Part shown: in pieces, positions 45,173 to 53,606 of the stretch
How the letters are laid out: each line of letters starts with the position of its first letter
Numbering within the stretch: the stretch's first letter is position 1
Assembly: GCF_038446955.1 (NCBI RefSeq)
Contig: NZ_CP151803.1
Span: 1,674,001 to 1,738,000 of the forward strand
Length of the DNA stretch: 64,000 bases
Source: Pedobacter sp. FW305-3-2-15-E-R2A2
Lineage (GTDB): Bacteria > Bacteroidota > Bacteroidia > Sphingobacteriales > Sphingobacteriaceae
Direction of reading: 5' to 3'
The notes under the pieces: generated by a model
Databases searched by the model: none
What the model was told of the DNA's origin: nothing
What the model saw: only the letters and a program-made list of their open reading frames with translations
Translations under genes and position numbers: made by a program

Positions 45173-46006
45173 TTATGGCAATTTTGAAATCAATAATTTT
45201 AAATTATCAATTACCAGGTTTGGCTCGTCAATCATGATAAAGTGTCCCGAATTTGTGGTGGCAATATGAGTGAAATCGGTTACCCCATTTTTTAATAACT
45301 CGTGTGCATTATAGAAGATTTGCTTAGCTGATGATGAAGTGCTGGCATCCACTTTCATACTGGTTAATACAATTACCGGTACGTTTGGCAAAGAAGGTAA
45401 GGTGCCGGCGTACTGTAAGTCTTCTATGAACTCCCTGGCTTCAAGTGTTCCTCCGAAATTTGCACCATTGGCATTTTTGGAAGCCTCATAAAGCGCATCT
45501 TCCTCGGCTTGGGTGGGGTGACTGTAAAATTCGTGTGAAGGATCAACAAATAACAGTGCTGCCGTTTTGACTGGGTTTTTAATCGCATAATCTCTGATGA
45601 TCATACCGCCTAATGAATGCCCGATCAATATGACTTTTCTTCCGTTTGAAAACTTATCAATTACGTTTTCCAATTCACTTCTTAACCGTTCTATATTTCT
45701 TGGGCCCGGGCCATTCTCTGATTTCCCATAACCTGCACGGTCGTACATGAGTATGTCGGTAACGCTGCTTATTTGTGAAGCAACAGCATTGCTGCTCCAT
45801 ACGGTATGGTCATTGCCTAATCCAGATTCAAAAACAACCAAATACTTCGAGTTTTTTATTGCGGAGAATGACGCTAGTTTGTGGGTGTTTAAACTGATCT
45901 TCGTTTCGGTAAAAACCGATTTTGGGTCATTCTTTTTTTTACAGGAAGAAACCAAAAAAAGACTGGCAAAAGCCATAAGTATCATTTTCGTATGAGCGTT
46001 TTTCAT
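45173..46006 (-). CDS. Alpha/beta-hydrolase lipoprotein
   Basis: 277-aa lipid-anchored alpha/beta hydrolase (LVSSC, Cys22). The nucleophile elbow is GHSLGG with Ser131. An SGLGNDHTVW segment gives the oxyanion region, DRAGYGKSE matches the family cap entry, and the catalytic His is most likely in NSGHFIMID near the C-terminus. Substrate unknown; esterases and peptidases share this pattern. An exact -7 element TAGCTTTG is on the minus strand at 46028-46021. Confidence 0.87.
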   Translation of the reverse strand: MKNAHTKMILMAFASLFLVSSCKKKNDPKSVFTETKISLNTHKLASFSAIKNSKYLVVFESGLGNDHTVWSSNAVASQISSVTDILMYDRAGYGKSENGPGPRNIERLRSELENVIDKFSNGRKVILIGHSLGGMIIRDYAIKNPVKTAALLFVDPSHEFYSHPTQAEEDALYEASKNANGANFGGTLEAREFIEDLQYAGTLPSLPNVPVIVLTSMKVDASTSSSAKQIFYNAHELLKNGVTDFTHIATTNSGHFIMIDEPNLVIDNLKLLISKLP

Positions 46007-46104
46007 TCCAAATTTTTTCGCAAAGCTAATCGATTAAATGAAAGTCTCCATATTATTAAATTGTAATCCGCCGGGCAAGTGTTGTGAGTCCTCAAAATGT
46101 TTTT

Positions 46105-46797
46105 TTACATGCTGAGCCAGGCTAAAGGGACCATGATTGCATTGAAAACTGCGTGGAGCAACATGCTATACTTTAAGCCATATTTTACCCGGATATATCC
46201 CATTGTTAAACCACCGAATATCTGAGAACTAATGTATAGTATAAAAGAAGGATCAGACAAGGTTAGGCCCTTGATGTTACTCATGTGTACATAACCAAAA
46301 ATAATTGCCGTATAGTAAAACAGGAATACATAATAGTTTCGGAATAGATGAACAGCTTTCAGTCGCTTCAATTTGTCTGTCAGTATAGTTACCGTCAGCG
46401 TAGCGATGAAAAAGACAATATATATAGCGAATAGCACATTGTCATTTTTGAGGAAAGAGCCGGTAATCAGCGCAGCTGAGATTCCTACAAACCAGATGCT
46501 GACCTTAGGTTTTCTAAGTTGCCATCTAAAGACAAATTCCTCAGCAAGAGGCGCAACTACCACTCCCAAAAGCATAGCTAGAGGGAATCCATATTTAAAG
46601 AGATCCGAATCCTCATATTTCACAATTAATTGGAATTTCAGGAGCGTATAATAAATTATGGTAATGACAAGGGCAAATGCAAGGTCTAAAATAAGGAGCC
46701 ATAACAGCTCTTTCCAGACTGCTTTCTTGTCTGCGAGCTGTAGGGGTAAGCGTGGGTATTTTAGATATTGCCAATAGGTGGAGAGCGTTTCAATCAT
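46105..46797 (-). CDS. CPBP-family intramembrane glutamic protease
   Basis: 230-aa polytopic membrane protein. The CPBP motifs are EEFVFRW (Glu86-Glu87, Arg91), a central YVHMSN segment (His), and LLHAVFNA near the C-terminus. Several TM helices are evident. Members of this Rce1-like family cleave within membranes or act in bacteriocin self-immunity. The same-strand neighbour downstream is an alpha/beta-hydrolase, separated by 98 bp, so co-transcription is uncertain. Confidence 0.85.
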   Translation of the reverse strand: MIETLSTYWQYLKYPRLPLQLADKKAVWKELLWLLILDLAFALVITIIYYTLLKFQLIVKYEDSDLFKYGFPLAMLLGVVVAPLAEEFVFRWQLRKPKVSIWFVGISAALITGSFLKNDNVLFAIYIVFFIATLTVTILTDKLKRLKAVHLFRNYYVFLFYYTAIIFGYVHMSNIKGLTLSDPSFILYISSQIFGGLTMGYIRVKYGLKYSMLLHAVFNAIMVPLAWLSM

Positions 46798-47026
46798 TTT
46801 CAGTATCAGGATTTTCTAAAGATATATAAAGATGTGTGATTCTGACAGGTATTTAATTCTGAACTGTCCGAGAGTGTACGCTTACCGTTCGATAATGAAC
46901 GGTTTAATAAAACGCAAACAATTAAGTCGCTGTATTTCAGTTGCTTGGTATTTAATTCACTCTTGGCATAAACTTAGTAAATTGCAGGTCAATCGTATTT
47001 GTTTAATTGACAAACCAATTGCTGCC

Positions 47027-49399
47027 ATGTTCAGACTCAATTTAAAAATCGCCTTGCGTAATCTCTGGAGAAACAAGACTTCTTCCGTTATTAATATTGT
47101 TGGTTTGGCGGTTGGTCTATCTGCCTGTCTGCTATTGCTGTTATATGTCAATTACGAGATGAATTTCGACCGTCACTTTAAGGATTCAGATAAAGTCTAT
47201 CAGGTGATGACGAATTTTCAGGATGCTAACGGAAAGATTACAAGTACAGGAGATGTACCGGGAAACGGGATCGCCATGGCCATTAAAACTAGAATTCCAG
47301 AGGTCGACGCGATTGCCAGAATTGGTGGTGGTGATGAATCGCTCATTGCCAATAAGGAAAAAATATTTAAAAAATCAGATCTCTTTGCCGATCCGGAGAT
47401 CCTGAAAATTTTCAATTACGAGTTCATCACCGGCAATCCAGTGACGGCATTAAATACACCTGATGCTATAATATTGACAGAGACTACTGCGAAAATTTTA
47501 TTCGGTAGTACCGATGTGCTGAACAAAACGGTCAGGTATCAAAACCGAAACGATTTAAAGGTTACTGGTGTAATCAAAAATTTGCCGGCCAATGTTTCAT
47601 TCCGGTTTGATTATTTGATGTCCTGGTCTTTTTATGAAAGTATAAATGATTACGTTAAGAAACCGAGTTGGGGAGATTTTAATTTTCCTGTAATGGCAAA
47701 GGTTAATGATCCGGCCAATATTGAGTTGATTAATGCTAAGGTGAAAAAACTGTTCAATGAAAACTATACGGCACAAAGGAATGAGAATTTCCTGTTCCCT
47801 TTAACCGATATACATTTGCATGGCGAATTTCTGAACGGCAAAAGTATAGGTGGCGACATTGAACGTGTTTATCTTTTTATTGCATTGGCCTTTGGTATTT
47901 TGTTGGTGGCCTGCATCAATTTCATGAACATGGCCACGGCTAAGTCAGAGCGCAGGGCGAAGGAAGTAGGGATCAAGAAGACTATCGGCGCAACCAGAGG
48001 ATCTTTGGTCATTCAGTTCCTCACCGAAGCGATGGTCCTTACTGCAGTAGCTGTCCTGATTGCCATTACCATTGTAGAAGTTACTTTACCCGTATTTAAT
48101 AACCTGCTGGGGATAGACATTGCAATTGGTTATACCAATACCGGCTATTGGCTGGGTATCCTGTCCGTAGCATTGCTGACTGGCCTTTTATCCGGTACTT
48201 ATCCGGCGCTATTCCTCTCTTCTTTTAACCCGATTCAGACTTTAAAAAAGAAAACAGCAAGGACGAAACTCATTCCTTTTAACATCAGGCAGGTGTTGGT
48301 GGTGGTGCAATTTTGTTTTGCCATTATACTCATCATCGCTACGCTTGTGATCTATAAACAGATGCAGTTTATAAAGAACAGACCGATAGGCTATAACATT
48401 AATTTGCTGGCGGAGATGCCTCAGGATGGAGAATTGAATAATAAGTTTGATCTGCTTAAAGCACAACTGTTAAAAAGCGGAGCGGTCACTGCTGTCAACA
48501 AATCTTCCAGAGGTATGACCAATGTGGGCAGCTGGTTTTATGGCTTCCAATGGCCGGGAATGGAAGAAAAGGGAAAAGAAATTGTTTTTAACCGTTTGGA
48601 GACCCAATATGATTTCGTAAAGACCAACGGTGTAGAACTCGTGGCAGGCCGCGATTTCTCCAGAGATTTCGCATCAGATAGTGCTGGAATTATGCTGAGC
48701 AGTACCGCCGTAAAGATGATGAAGCTTAAAAATCCATTGGGAACGAACGTAAATCTCTTTGGAAATCAGCTGAAGGTGATCGGCGTTTTTAAAGATTTCA
48801 TCTGGTCTTCCCCTTATCGTTCCGGAAATCCGATGGTGATCATCTTTAATAAAAATCCGGGAGGAAACATTAATATGCGCTTAAATCCTGCCAATAGTGT
48901 GAGCAGAAATGTGGAGCTGATCTCGACCATTACCAAAAATATCAATCCGGAATATCCGGTAGAAATCAAGTTTGTCAATGACCTGTTTTCGGAAAAACTG
49001 CAGTCGGAAAGGATTCTGGGCATTCTGGCCAATCTGTTTGGAGGCATTGCGATACTCATCTCTTGTCTGGGACTTTATGGCCTTGTTGCTTACAGCGCAG
49101 AGCAGCGTACCAAAGAGTTTGGTGTGCGTCGTGTACTAGGTGCTTCAATTGGCAATATCATGAGATTGCTCTCGGTTTCCTTTCTGAAAATGGTGTTTAT
49201 CGCCGTGTGTATCGGTGTGCCTCTGGCTTATTACCTCATGAACAGATGGCTCGGCGAGTTCGAGTTCAGAACCACCATATCCTGGCCAATAGTCTTGATC
49301 TCCATAAGCGGAACGGTAATTATTGCATTTTTGACCGTTAGTTTTCAGGCTTATAAAGCAGCAAAAGCCAATCCTGTTGAAGCCTTGAAGTACGAATAA
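47027..49399 (+). CDS. MacB/FtsX-type ABC transporter permease
   Basis: 790-aa permease with duplicated MacB_PCD and FtsX modules. I use the ATG at 47027, since MFRLNLKIALRNLWRNKTSS is the standard beginning of this family; the reading frame extends 65 codons upstream without family resemblance. TM helices are near 21-41, 285-305, 335-360, 380-400 (first half) and at about 670-780. Signature KSERRAKEVGIKKTIGATRGSL is in the first FtsX domain and RTKEFGVRRVLGASIGNI in the second. No ATPase gene is adjacent. Such proteins are linked to efflux of antimicrobial peptides or lipids. Confidence 0.92.
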   Translation: MFRLNLKIALRNLWRNKTSSVINIVGLAVGLSACLLLLLYVNYEMNFDRHFKDSDKVYQVMTNFQDANGKITSTGDVPGNGIAMAIKTRIPEVDAIARIGGGDESLIANKEKIFKKSDLFADPEILKIFNYEFITGNPVTALNTPDAIILTETTAKILFGSTDVLNKTVRYQNRNDLKVTGVIKNLPANVSFRFDYLMSWSFYESINDYVKKPSWGDFNFPVMAKVNDPANIELINAKVKKLFNENYTAQRNENFLFPLTDIHLHGEFLNGKSIGGDIERVYLFIALAFGILLVACINFMNMATAKSERRAKEVGIKKTIGATRGSLVIQFLTEAMVLTAVAVLIAITIVEVTLPVFNNLLGIDIAIGYTNTGYWLGILSVALLTGLLSGTYPALFLSSFNPIQTLKKKTARTKLIPFNIRQVLVVVQFCFAIILIIATLVIYKQMQFIKNRPIGYNINLLAEMPQDGELNNKFDLLKAQLLKSGAVTAVNKSSRGMTNVGSWFYGFQWPGMEEKGKEIVFNRLETQYDFVKTNGVELVAGRDFSRDFASDSAGIMLSSTAVKMMKLKNPLGTNVNLFGNQLKVIGVFKDFIWSSPYRSGNPMVIIFNKNPGGNINMRLNPANSVSRNVELISTITKNINPEYPVEIKFVNDLFSEKLQSERILGILANLFGGIAILISCLGLYGLVAYSAEQRTKEFGVRRVLGASIGNIMRLLSVSFLKMVFIAVCIGVPLAYYLMNRWLGEFEFRTTISWPIVLISISGTVIIAFLTVSFQAYKAAKANPVEALKYE

Positions 49400-49417
49400 A
49401 ACTAGCTGTCTAAGCGG

Positions 49418-49449
49418 TAAATCAGCAGGTCTTTTCGCCTGCTGATTTA
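49418..49449. terminator. Bidirectional terminator between permease and HTH genes
   Basis: Perfect 12-bp stem TAAATCAGCAGG / CCTGCTGATTTA with an 8-nt loop, 18 bp after the permease stop and before the convergent HTH gene. Confidence 0.85.
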
Positions 49450-49476
49450 TCTAAGGGCCTGATGGTGATCATTGTG

Positions 49477-49788
49477 TTATACTGGTTTTTTAGGTTTTTT
49501 GTTTTTCTTCTGGCGGATCAGGTGTTCCATCTCTGATCTGAGAAAGTACTTTTTCCCGCCTATTATTTTAGGAACAAATGTTCCATCCAATATTCTTCGC
49601 CTGTAGGTGGAAGGTCCGATGTGCATGGCGTTCATAAATTCTTTGAGGTCCAGAATTTCGTCTTTTGGAGGAGAGATCAGCTGGATCGGTTGCGGGGCAT
49701 TGTCTTGCCGGTCTGTTAATTGTTTGAATAGGGAACTGTGTTCCTTCAGGAGGGTAATGATGGTGGAAAGAAAATCGTGTAAATGCAT
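49477..49788 (-). CDS. Excisionase/MerR-like helix-turn-helix protein
   Basis: 103-aa DNA-binding protein. The HTH_17-like domain is at about 45-95: DLKEFMNAMHIGPSTYRRRILDGTFVPKII then KKYFLRSEMEHLI, i.e. a helix-turn-helix followed by a short wing. The tail is very basic (KKNKKPKKP). The first 35 residues form a helix rich in Leu. It follows the MocR-like gene on the same strand with a 26-bp gap. Proteins of this kind are common on Bacteroidota mobile elements, but no integrase is present here. Confidence 0.78.
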   Translation of the reverse strand: MHLHDFLSTIITLLKEHSSLFKQLTDRQDNAPQPIQLISPPKDEILDLKEFMNAMHIGPSTYRRRILDGTFVPKIIGGKKYFLRSEMEHLIRQKKNKKPKKPV

Positions 49789-49814
49789 TTGTGTGTGTTT
49801 TTAGGGTGATTGAA

Positions 49815-51248
49815 TTAAGAATTTTTGAAATGAGCTTTCAGGATTTTAAAAAGGTTATTGAATCTGGTTTGACTACCTAGGAACAAACTGATTCTTAAAC
49901 CTGTGATTTGATGCTGCGGAATTGGATTTTGATCAGGTGGGTCATAGAATCCTGAGTCAATGAGCTTGGGAATTAAAGCGTTGATGTCATTGGCAAAATG
50001 GATAAAAATGAAGATTCCGGCCCTGGTGTCTGACAGGACCGCATACCTGGTCAGCTGCATGTTTTTAAAGAGGTTTTTTACCTTTTTTTGAATGCTGCGT
50101 AACCAGTGGTTTACCTTATGGATAATGCTTTGAAATATGCTCTTCTCCAATAGTTTTACCAGTGCCCGTTCAAAGTGAATGTCCCAGGTTTCATAGAGGT
50201 ATCTTGATTTTATGACGATATGATCGATGAAATTTTTGGGTGCGAGCACAAAACCTAAATTATGGAGCCATGGTGTATGCCTGCTGAGTGAGCTGATGTA
50301 AATGACCTTTGCTTTTTCGTCTTTGTCAAACAATGACCTTCCGGGAGCGCTGTAATAACATCCGTGTTCTTCGTTATGTTCTATGATCGCAAAGTTATAG
50401 AGCTCTGAAAGTTGCAGCAAACGATCCCTTCGGTTGGGGCTTAGGTAGATCATATCCGGATATTGTCCTGCGGGTTCAACATACACCAGTTTTATGCGTG
50501 CTGCCTTGCAATTTGTTTCAATTTCAGTCATCTTGATTCCTTGCTGATCGGAGCTGATTTCTATGATTTCCGCACCTGTCGATGTGATGAGTTCTTTAAC
50601 CCTCGAATCGCATTTGCCGGAAAGGATTACTTTGTCTGCGTTTCTAAGCAAGGTGTGTAATACCATCTTTAATGCCATTCCTGCACCTGGAATAATGGCG
50701 AGATGTGAAGGTTGAATATTCAGGCAGCGGCTTCTGACTTCCCGATGTATCAGGCTGTGAAAATTCTGATCAGGTATACGCCTGGTTTGCGCGGGGCATT
50801 CGGTAGAACATTCATGTAATTCTTCATAGAGTAAAGATGGTTTAGGCAGGTTGAGAACCTGATGGTCGGGGTAGTATGGACCGAGGGTGATAAAGGTATT
50901 TTCCGGAAGTTGCTGTTTATTAAAACTGAAACCCGCAACTTGTTTTGGTGAAGCTGTGGCGTTTTCATTGGGTAATGCCTCGGGGCTAATAAAAGTTCCG
51001 ATCTTTCCTTTTGTGTATAGAATGCCTGCCTTACAGAGGGCTTTGTAGGCGGATTCTACATCGTGATACAATTTGTCCACTTTGTTGTGCTTTGACAGGC
51101 TGTTTGCAAACTCCTGGATCCCAGGCATACGGAGGTTTGGAGGCCTGAACCCGGTTTTGATTTTAGCTTCGATCTGGACCTGAATTTGTCGGGGGAAAGT
51201 AATTTTGGCCCCCGTTAATCTGAAGTTTTCATACCATAATTTTTTCAT
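49815..51248 (-). CDS. MocR-like (GntR + aminotransferase fold) protein lacking the PLP lysine
   Basis: 477-aa protein with an N-terminal GntR-type winged helix (about 17-90; RQIQVQIEAKIKTG, VESAYKALCKAGILYTKGKIGTFIS) and a class I/II aminotransferase fold (about 130-470). At the internal-aldimine position, where the family has SxSKxxxPxLRxGF, this protein has SLSRHTPWLHNLGF, so the PLP lysine is Arg323. The Asp that contacts the pyridine nitrogen (usually in EDDYDxEF) is also changed (EHNEEHG). The Arg for the carboxylate (Arg452) is kept. It probably binds DNA but is unlikely to be a PLP enzyme. It is divergent from a DUF6266 gene across a repeat-bearing gap. Confidence 0.8.
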   Translation of the reverse strand: MKKLWYENFRLTGAKITFPRQIQVQIEAKIKTGFRPPNLRMPGIQEFANSLSKHNKVDKLYHDVESAYKALCKAGILYTKGKIGTFISPEALPNENATASPKQVAGFSFNKQQLPENTFITLGPYYPDHQVLNLPKPSLLYEELHECSTECPAQTRRIPDQNFHSLIHREVRSRCLNIQPSHLAIIPGAGMALKMVLHTLLRNADKVILSGKCDSRVKELITSTGAEIIEISSDQQGIKMTEIETNCKAARIKLVYVEPAGQYPDMIYLSPNRRDRLLQLSELYNFAIIEHNEEHGCYYSAPGRSLFDKDEKAKVIYISSLSRHTPWLHNLGFVLAPKNFIDHIVIKSRYLYETWDIHFERALVKLLEKSIFQSIIHKVNHWLRSIQKKVKNLFKNMQLTRYAVLSDTRAGIFIFIHFANDINALIPKLIDSGFYDPPDQNPIPQHQITGLRISLFLGSQTRFNNLFKILKAHFKNS

Positions 51249-51759
51249 GTAATTTTTATTAAATTATTTAAAATACTTTATTAATTTGAATACTAAAATA
51301 ATCTATTGTTAAATATTGTTGCTGTTTTTGTCTGTGGATTCATGGTCTTGGTGGGTATCCATAGGCAATTTGTCATTCTTATCCATGAACGGAAGGAGCG
51401 GTGTTTTTGTTATGTTTTTTTGGTGAGAAAATAGAAAATGTGTATAGTTTTTTTGCTGAATTTTCATCCTGGTATTCTTGTTTTGTTGTATTTATTGGGA
51501 CAGGTAATCGTTCTATTAATGGTCTTTTTATGTGGTTTTAAGCTGATTTTGACCTGATTGTTACCTTGTTCAGGACTCGTTTGAAGTTAACAGGCTTTAC
51601 ACTCGGTCTAAGCTCGGTCTATACTCGGTGCTAACTCGGTCATGAGCGAGTTTAAGTCGTGTAAGTAGTGAGTGAAAGTCGGGTAAGCAAAAAGTGAGCG
51701 TACAATCTGGTACGTACTTTTTAGTATGTTCGTATATCTTTTAATTAAATAATGATATT
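51249..51759. other. 511-bp non-coding gap with phased repeats
   Basis: T-rich, no ORF of note. A candidate promoter (TTTG at 51452, 17 bp, TATTCTTG at 51473-51480, one mismatch) lies ~280 bp before the DUF6266 gene. The right half carries the CTCGGT array at 51602-51645, followed by AAGTCGTGT / AAGTAGTGA / AAGTCGGGT-like repeats up to about 51690. Confidence 0.55.
51602..51645. repeat. Four-unit 11-bp tandem repeat (CTCGGTNNNNN)
   Basis: CTCGGT starts at 51602, 51613, 51624 and 51635, exactly 11 bp apart; the unit tails are CTAAG, CTATA, GCTAA and CATGA. The array is at once followed by GCGAG, the near-complement of the core. The spacing equals about one helical turn, so all copies face the same side of the DNA. 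Confidence 0.8.
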
Positions 51760-52392
51760 ATGGCACGAAATAAAAATGGGATTTTAGGAGGGTTTAGTGG
51801 TAAAGTTGGCAGTGTTGTCGGCTACAATTCTTATGGTGTGGACAGGATGAGAGGTTTGCCTGAGCGTATAGCTCCGGCCACAGTCGCAGAAATTAAGAAC
51901 AGAACAAAGTTTAAGTTGGTACAGGATACTTTGAATTGCTGTAAGGAATTGATCAAGATTGGTTTTAATAACTATTGGACAAAGACAGGTGGGATGAGGG
52001 GGGCAGTTTCGTATAACAAAATGTTTGCAGTGAAGGAAGAGGAGGGAGCATATTCTATTGATCCGGAAGAATTTAGGTTTAGTGGTGGTACGCTTCCAGG
52101 TTTGAAGGAGGTGAGGGTGGAAAAGGAAGGTAAGGATTTGTTCAGGTTTTATTGGGATAAGGAATTTGTTCCAGATTCGTCTCCGCAGGATCAGGTAATG
52201 ATGTTGGCTATTGATTTGGAAGGTAAGCAGGCGAGTTATGTAGCGTATGGTGGTTTTAGGAGTTCTGGAACTGATGTACTGAGGCTTTCTGTTGATTTGG
52301 TTGGAAAAGTAGTGGAGGTTTATATTGGAATGATAGCAAGAGATAGATCCAAGCAATCGGATAGTCAATATTTAACAATGAACATCGTTTAA
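51760..52392 (+). CDS. DUF6266 family protein (second member)
   Basis: 210-aa protein with the DUF6266 N-terminal signature KNGILGGFSGKVGSVVGYNSYG then MRGLPE. The middle and C-terminal parts are beta-rich (FRFYWDKEF; YVAYGGFRSSGTDVLRLSVDLVGKVVEVYIGM). No signal peptide or known active site. It is only distantly like the member at 39563-40204, mostly in the N-terminal 70 residues. It is preceded by the phased CTCGGT array and leads into the DUF262/HEPN cluster on the same strand with a 98-bp gap. Function unknown. Confidence 0.75.
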   Translation: MARNKNGILGGFSGKVGSVVGYNSYGVDRMRGLPERIAPATVAEIKNRTKFKLVQDTLNCCKELIKIGFNNYWTKTGGMRGAVSYNKMFAVKEEEGAYSIDPEEFRFSGGTLPGLKEVRVEKEGKDLFRFYWDKEFVPDSSPQDQVMMLAIDLEGKQASYVAYGGFRSSGTDVLRLSVDLVGKVVEVYIGMIARDRSKQSDSQYLTMNIV

Positions 52393-52449
52393 TAGTTTAT
52401 CTAATTAAATGTACGGATTAGTTAATTTTTGAAGTTGTAAATTACCTGA

Positions 52450-52486
52450 TTTGAATTAAAAAACTTATTTACTTTTGATACATTTG
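52450..52486 (+). promoter_or_regulatory. Promoter of the first DUF262 gene (two overlapping -7 choices)
   Basis: TTTG at 52450-52453, a 16-bp spacer, TACTTTTG at 52470-52477, then a second exact -7 element TACATTTG at 52479-52486 that ends four bases before the ATG. Either choice gives a very short or absent leader. Confidence 0.5.
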
Positions 52487-52490
52487 TACT

Positions 52491-53606
52491 ATGCTGAAAA
52501 ATGATTTAGAAAGTCTTCAAAATATAGCCAAAGAGAGAACTGTCAGAACTCAAAGTATCGAGTATGATTTAGAAACATTAGTTAAGAAGATTAAAAAAGG
52601 GGTAATAAAACTAGATCCTGATTATCAAAGGAGGCATAGATGGGATGTTGAAACGTCATCTAAGTTAATAGAAAGTTTGATTCTAAATATTCCGATCCCA
52701 ACAGTATATCTTTCATATGATGTTGATGTAGATGAAGATCCTGAGGACAATGAAGCAAGGTATTCTGTTATTGATGGACAACAGCGATTAACGGCAATCC
52801 TTAATTTTTTTGACAACAAATATGCATTAAAGGGGTTGGATATACTTGAAGCTCTTGAAAATTGTTTTTATAGAGATCTACCACCCTTTTTATTGAGAAG
52901 ACTAGAAGAAAGAACTATCAAATGTTTAAGGATAGATTCCACAGTCGATCCACAAGTTAAATATGATATTTTCGAGCGACTAAATTCTGGATCTGTCGTA
53001 TTGGGTTCTCATGAATTAAGAAATGCTGTTTTGAGAGGTCCTTTTAATAATGCTTGCAAACTATTGGCTAAGAACGAAGATTTTAGAGTTTTAAATCAAA
53101 TTTCTTTAACATCTCCAGATACCAATGTAAAAGTTAAGAAGATGGAAGACGCAGAATTGGTTTTGCGATTCTTTTCGTTAATTGAAAATAATTATAAAAA
53201 ATACAAAAAATCAAAAGACAAAAACTTCAAAGACTTTTTGTCAGATAACTTGGGCGAGAAGAATAGATTAACAACTAAGAAGATTGCCGAGTATGCGAAA
53301 TTATTTGCTGAGACGATGTCATTTATTAGAAAATGCTTTGGTGACAATGCGTTCGCAAAATATAAAGAAGAAGGTGGGAAATTGGTGCTTCAATCTAAAT
53401 TTAATGCAGCGGTTTATGATGCTTTAGCAATCGCAGTAGCAACGGAAGTCGTACAAAAAGGTCAACACAATGAAAGTATGAGTTCGGTTAGCGAGAAGTT
53501 TCTAAAACTGTTTTCAGATGCCAAATTTCATGAATCTGTTTCAGGCTCAATACTAGATAGTGGTAAAATAATCTATAGGATTGATACAACAAGATCTATA
53601 TTTTAA
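52491..53606 (+). CDS. DUF262 (GmrSD/ParB-like) protein, module 1
   Basis: 371-aa DUF262 protein. The ParB/sulfiredoxin-like core shows PDYQRRHRWD (about 43-52) and the DGQQR motif (Asp95-Arg99) in VIDGQQRLTAI, associated with NTP-dependent chemistry in GmrSD-type restriction proteins. FERLNSGSVVLGSHELRNAVL is the next family motif. It lacks the C-terminal DUF1524 HNH nuclease, so it would need a partner. The next gene (HEPN-like) starts on the base after its stop. Probably a two-gene defence or toxin-antitoxin-like module. Confidence 0.87.
   Translation: MLKNDLESLQNIAKERTVRTQSIEYDLETLVKKIKKGVIKLDPDYQRRHRWDVETSSKLIESLILNIPIPTVYLSYDVDVDEDPEDNEARYSVIDGQQRLTAILNFFDNKYALKGLDILEALENCFYRDLPPFLLRRLEERTIKCLRIDSTVDPQVKYDIFERLNSGSVVLGSHELRNAVLRGPFNNACKLLAKNEDFRVLNQISLTSPDTNVKVKKMEDAELVLRFFSLIENNYKKYKKSKDKNFKDFLSDNLGEKNRLTTKKIAEYAKLFAETMSFIRKCFGDNAFAKYKEEGGKLVLQSKFNAAVYDALAIAVATEVVQKGQHNESMSSVSEKFLKLFSDAKFHESVSGSILDSGKIIYRIDTTRSIF

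Noticed and set aside
46832-47026. N-terminal extension of the FtsX-type permease
   Set aside because: The first 65 codons show no family resemblance; MFRLNLKIALRN at 47027 is the standard beginning.
51602-51690. CRISPR array
   Set aside because: Repeats are only 6 bp of an 11-bp unit with 5-bp variable tails; there are no spacers of CRISPR size and no cas genes.
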